A DNA stretch of 64,000 nt from NCBI GenBank assembly GCA_016721725.1, contig JADKHN010000002.1, positions 62,001 through 126,000 of the forward strand. Direction: 5' to 3'. Origin of the DNA: Chitinophagaceae bacterium (GTDB lineage: Bacteria; Bacteroidota; Bacteroidia; Chitinophagales; Chitinophagaceae). Positions 61,105 through 64,000 of the stretch are shown here, piece after piece. Both the position numbers and the translations under genes were made by a program. Below the pieces are notes generated by a model. That model did not search any database, was not told where the DNA came from, and saw nothing but the letters and a program-made list of their open reading frames with translations. Positions within the stretch are counted from its first letter, which is position 1. The number at the start of each line of letters is the position of its first letter.

Positions 61105-61950
61105 ATGAACTGGACCGAAAAGAAGGCTGTTCGGGTGGCAATACTGGACCTGTATGAAGGGGTCCCCAACCAGGGGATGCGTTGTATCCGGGAGATCCTC
61201 AACCAGTTCGGAGATGGCAATCATATTGACCTGGACTGGGATGAATTTGAAGTGAGGCAGGAAAAGAACCTGCCGGGGCTGGATTACGATATCTATATCT
61301 CTTCCGGCGGTCCGGGTAGCCCGCTCGAATCGGAGGGCAGCGAATGGGAGAAGGCTTATTTCCGCTGGCTGGACCAGGTGGAAAAATGGAACCGGAATCC
61401 CGCCCATCTCCAAAAGAAAAAGGTCTTCTTCATCTGTCATTCCTTCCAACTCATCTGCCGTTATTACCAGGTGGCCAATGTCACCAGGAGAAAAAGCACC
61501 GCTTTTGGCGTTTTTCCCATGCACCTCATGCAGGACGGTAAGGATGAGATCATCTTCAACGGCCTTAAGGATCCTTTTTACTCGGTCGACAGCCGCGACT
61601 ACCAGGTCATCGAACCCAATCACAACCGCCTCAGTCAGATGGGGGCCAGTATCCTGGCCATTGAAAAAGAAAGGCCCCATATCCCGCTGGAAAGGGCCGT
61701 GATGGCCATCCGGTTCAATGAGAATATGATCGGTACCCAGTTCCACCCCGAGGCCGATGCCATCGGTATGAGCCTTTACCTGCAGACCGAAGAGAAGAAA
61801 AAGACCGTGATCGATAATTATGGTTTCGAAAAATGGCAGTCCATGATCGAACACCTGAACGACCCCGAAAAGATCATGTGGACCTACGCCCATATCCTTC
61901 CCAATTTCTTACTGCACGCGCTGGAATCCATGCAAATGGTTGAGGTATAG
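61105..61950 (+). CDS. Class I glutamine amidotransferase-like protein
   Basis: 281 residues. The catalytic triad of class I GATases is in place: nucleophile C111 in VFFICHSFQLI, and H214 and E216 in TQFHPEADA. SSGGPGSP (near 67) is the oxyanion/substrate loop. The protein is a stand-alone amidotransferase or a glutamyl-amide hydrolase (PuuD/GuaA-like fold) without an attached synthetase domain. It is first in a probable operon with an ATP-grasp-like ligase 125 bp downstream, suggesting the pair makes or cleaves a gamma-glutamyl or amide bond in a small molecule. The product is unknown. Confidence 0.82.
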   Translation: MNWTEKKAVRVAILDLYEGVPNQGMRCIREILNQFGDGNHIDLDWDEFEVRQEKNLPGLDYDIYISSGGPGSPLESEGSEWEKAYFRWLDQVEKWNRNPAHLQKKKVFFICHSFQLICRYYQVANVTRRKSTAFGVFPMHLMQDGKDEIIFNGLKDPFYSVDSRDYQVIEPNHNRLSQMGASILAIEKERPHIPLERAVMAIRFNENMIGTQFHPEADAIGMSLYLQTEEKKKTVIDNYGFEKWQSMIEHLNDPEKIMWTYAHILPNFLLHALESMQMVEV

Positions 61951-61992
61951 GCTTCGACCCTTCGACACCCTTCGCCAAGCTCAGGGTGACAA
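61951..61992. repeat. Dispersed repeat word CTTCGCCAAGCTCAGGGTGAC
   Basis: The segment 61968-61990 is the reverse complement of the inner arm of the 120-bp element at 37396-37515 (GTCAnCCTGAGCTTGKCGAAGG), here without its partner arm. It follows a tandem CTTCGACC/TTCGACACC repeat and sits just after the amidotransferase stop. Confidence 0.65.
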
Positions 61993-62075
61993 TTAATTAA
62001 ACCGAATCAACCCTATTTAAAGCGGATAATTGCCCTTTTATCTTTATTTTTAATCCGTTCAAAATAACCAGTAAG

Positions 62076-63269
62076 ATGATCAAATCGATTCGGAAAACAT
62101 TCAACGAAAATTTCACGAAGGAAAAATACGAGGCCTACATGGCCGGGTTGGAAGATCTGCATCCCGGCGCGCTCGACTTCAGGAATGCCGAAACCCCTGT
62201 CTTCATTCCAAAAGATTTCAAAAACAAGATGCTGGGCGCCTGCGAAGACATCATCGATGTGATCACCGACCCCAAATTCATGGCCATCACCGAACGGGGC
62301 ATACCGGACAATGTGAACGTCCCGGGCGAGAATGATCACGCCCAGTTCATCGTGTTCGATTTCGGTATCTGCGAGAACGCGAATGGTGAACTGGAGCCGC
62401 AACTGATCGAGATGCAGGGCTTCCCCACCCTCTTTGCATTCCAGGCCTATCATACGGAACTGACCGCGAAATATGCAGACGTCCCGCCAAATTTTTCAGC
62501 TTATCTCAACGGATACGACAAGGAAAAATACATACAGGAACTCAGAGAGATCATCGTAGGGGATCTCGACCCCGCGAATGTCATCCTGCTGGAGATCTTC
62601 CCGGAAAAACAAAAGACCCGGATCGATTTTTATTGTACCGAAAAATTACTGGGCATCAAGACCGTTTGCCTCACCCAACTCATCGCGGATGGAAACAAAT
62701 TGTTCTATGACAATCAGGGTGTCAAGACTCCCGTCAGGCGTATTTACAACCGCCTGATTTTCGACGATCTGCAGAAACAGGAAGGATTGGGAGAAGTGGT
62801 CGACCTCACCCGCGAATATGATGTGGAATGGGTTCCCCACCCCAACTGGTTCTACCGGATCAGCAAGTTCACGCTGCCCTTCATCAACAATCCCTATGTA
62901 CCCCCGACCTATTTCCTGAATGAATTGAAACAGATGCCGGCCGACCTGGAGCATTATGTGCTGAAACCCCTGTTCTCCTTCGCAGGCATGGGAGTCATCA
63001 TTGATGTTACCCCTGCTGATATCGATGCGGTCAAAGACCCCGAGAACTGGATATTGCAACGTAAAGTGAAATACGCTGACGTGATCGAAACGCCTGATGA
63101 GCCGGCCAAGGCGGAGATCAGGCTGTTCTTTTTCTGGAAGAACGGGACACCCAGGCCTGTTGCCGTGCATAACCTGGCCCGACTGAGCAAGGGCAAGATG
63201 ATCGGCACACGGTATAACAAGAACAAAGAATGGGTGGGCGGCAATGTGGCTTTTTTTGAGATCGATTAA
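62076..63269 (+). CDS. ATP-grasp-like ligase (glutathionylspermidine-synthase-like)
   Basis: 397 residues, no signal peptide. Conserved-looking blocks are DFGICENANGELEPQLIEMQGFPTLF (99-120), a pattern like that before the active site of glutathionylspermidine-synthase-type permuted ATP-grasps; VRRIYNRLIF (220-229); and LKPLFSFAGMGV (297-307), a lysine-Pro plus glycine-rich ATP-grasp loop. EIRLFFFWKNGTPRPVAVHNLAR near the C-terminus fits the other nucleotide-binding strand. It probably forms an amide or peptide bond with ATP. It is 10 bp upstream of the next gene, so the unit reads amidotransferase, ligase, CHAD-like protein. Confidence 0.6.
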   Translation: MIKSIRKTFNENFTKEKYEAYMAGLEDLHPGALDFRNAETPVFIPKDFKNKMLGACEDIIDVITDPKFMAITERGIPDNVNVPGENDHAQFIVFDFGICENANGELEPQLIEMQGFPTLFAFQAYHTELTAKYADVPPNFSAYLNGYDKEKYIQELREIIVGDLDPANVILLEIFPEKQKTRIDFYCTEKLLGIKTVCLTQLIADGNKLFYDNQGVKTPVRRIYNRLIFDDLQKQEGLGEVVDLTREYDVEWVPHPNWFYRISKFTLPFINNPYVPPTYFLNELKQMPADLEHYVLKPLFSFAGMGVIIDVTPADIDAVKDPENWILQRKVKYADVIETPDEPAKAEIRLFFFWKNGTPRPVAVHNLARLSKGKMIGTRYNKNKEWVGGNVAFFEID

Positions 63270-63279
63270 AAACTAAACA

Positions 63280-64000
63280 ATGAAAAACGGCATTTCCCGC
63301 TTCGACCATCACCTCAATCAATTACAGGCCCTGCTCGACAAAGCGGCCAAACAAAAGAACCCGGCGCTCTGGCTTTACCAGCAAAATGTACGGACACCGC
63401 TCTTCATGCTGGAAGGCCTGGCCAAATTATATTCGGGATTGCACAACCGGAAAAAATTCAGCAAGCTGAAAGAACAGTTCAAATTGCTGGAAGACATCCT
63501 GGGCTCGGTCGACTACTATGATTCCTTTGCCCGGGAGTTCGCGGACAATAAAAAGATCCCGGCGGCAATCACCACTTACCTGCAGGCACAAGCCCGTGAA
63601 AAGATCCAAAGCCTTAACGAAGTACTCACGGAAAAAGGCTGGCTGGGGGATGGCAACAGGCGTATCATCAGGATCTGTAAAAAACTGAATGAGGCCGACT
63701 GGAAGAACGACACGGATGAGATCAAAGCGATCAATGAATACTACGGCCGTGAGATCTATGAGATCGTCGAATTCATCCAAACCCGCAAATTTCAATTCAG
63801 CAATGTGGAAGCGGATGTGCATGAACTGCGCCGGAAACTGCGCTGGCTGAGCATCTACCCACAGGCCCTGCGCGGTTGTATCCAACTCGCCAATGGCCCG
63901 GCCAATCCCAGGCACCTGAAAAAATACCAGACACCGGCCATCATCGGTTCACCATTCAATATCATGCCGGATGCGGGCGGCAACCGGGTCTTCTTAATGC
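63280..64000 (+). CDS. CHAD-like helical protein (3' end outside window)
   Basis: 240 codons are visible and open to the window edge, from ATG 63280 only 10 bp after the ligase stop. The sequence is almost entirely helical, with WLYQQNVRTPLFMLEGLAKL, FKLLEDILGSVDYYDSFAREF and DVHELRRKLRWLSIYPQAL (histidine 181), a two-half pattern with conserved His/Arg like the CHAD domain, which binds polyphosphate. The match is moderate; the remainder of the gene would tell. Its tight spacing implies a shared function with the ligase and amidotransferase. Confidence 0.5.
   Translation, partial: MKNGISRFDHHLNQLQALLDKAAKQKNPALWLYQQNVRTPLFMLEGLAKLYSGLHNRKKFSKLKEQFKLLEDILGSVDYYDSFAREFADNKKIPAAITTYLQAQAREKIQSLNEVLTEKGWLGDGNRRIIRICKKLNEADWKNDTDEIKAINEYYGREIYEIVEFIQTRKFQFSNVEADVHELRRKLRWLSIYPQALRGCIQLANGPANPRHLKKYQTPAIIGSPFNIMPDAGGNRVFLM

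Overview
The window is a chromosomal segment of a Bacteroidota bacterium, most likely of the order Chitinophagales. This rests on family content: SprB-type repeat proteins with a gliding-motility (type IX secretion) C-terminal domain, an HU-CCDC81 protein, a glucosamine-6-phosphate deaminase fused to a PIG-L deacetylase, a DUF6526 protein, a GH77 enzyme with two starch-binding domains, and -7 promoter boxes of the form TAnnTTTG upstream of many genes. Coding GC is about 50 percent. There is no rRNA operon, CRISPR array, prophage or intact transposase.

Layout. 1-5435: the end of a saccharopine dehydrogenase-like gene, a glutamine cyclotransferase lipoprotein, tandem palindromic repeats that run into the end of a methyltransferase gene, an HU-CCDC81 membrane protein and a beta-barrel protein. 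5460-14431: large TPR protein, DoxX, YbgC-like thioesterase, DUF6526, PBP4-type peptidase, CinA and an E2 acyltransferase. 14575-19506: S9 peptidase, TrmH, one tRNA-Pro(CGG), and a roughly 0.95-kb AT-rich islet flanked by a second copy of the tRNA 3' end. 19507-34439: B12-binding radical SAM protein, M13 peptidase, PH-domain protein, dipeptide epimerase with 4-alpha-glucanotransferase, Omp85-like protein, TolB-like lipoprotein, DnaK and a small DUF2622-like protein. 34539-38251: a minus-strand surface-modification cluster (alkaline-phosphatase-fold membrane protein, NoeA-like methyltransferase, small membrane protein, GtrA). 38437-44841: ABC-F ATPase, ArgS, phosphofructokinase and pyruvate kinase. 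44977-54151: DUF1761 and NTF2-like proteins, two tandem CocE-type hydrolases, a broken GH20 hexosaminidase and the NagB/PIG-L fusion. 54387-60696: two tandem paralogous adhesin-like proteins. 61105-64000: an apparent operon of a class I glutamine amidotransferase, an ATP-grasp-like ligase and a CHAD-like helical protein cut by the window end.

Shared functions. Amino-sugar salvage is represented by the GH20 gene and the NagB/PIG-L fusion (GlcNAc release, deacetylation, deamination to fructose 6-phosphate), with PfkA and Pyk elsewhere in the window carrying that carbon through glycolysis. Peptide and wall turnover is represented by the S9, M13, PBP4 and CocE-type enzymes plus the dipeptide epimerase.

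The most unusual feature is intergenic: at least a dozen arrays of 7-bp tandem repeats, most with a GG at the same phase of the heptamer, usually beginning at or within about 20 bp of a stop codon. Other notable items are the duplicated tRNA-Pro 3' end around an AT-rich islet with a previously overlooked 53-aa reading frame, 78-bp double-palindrome repeats supplying the C-terminus of a methyltransferase, a 120-bp inverted-repeat element, an ABC-F protein in which one of two composite ATP sites looks dead, and three genes whose promoter box lies only 4-5 bp before the ATG.
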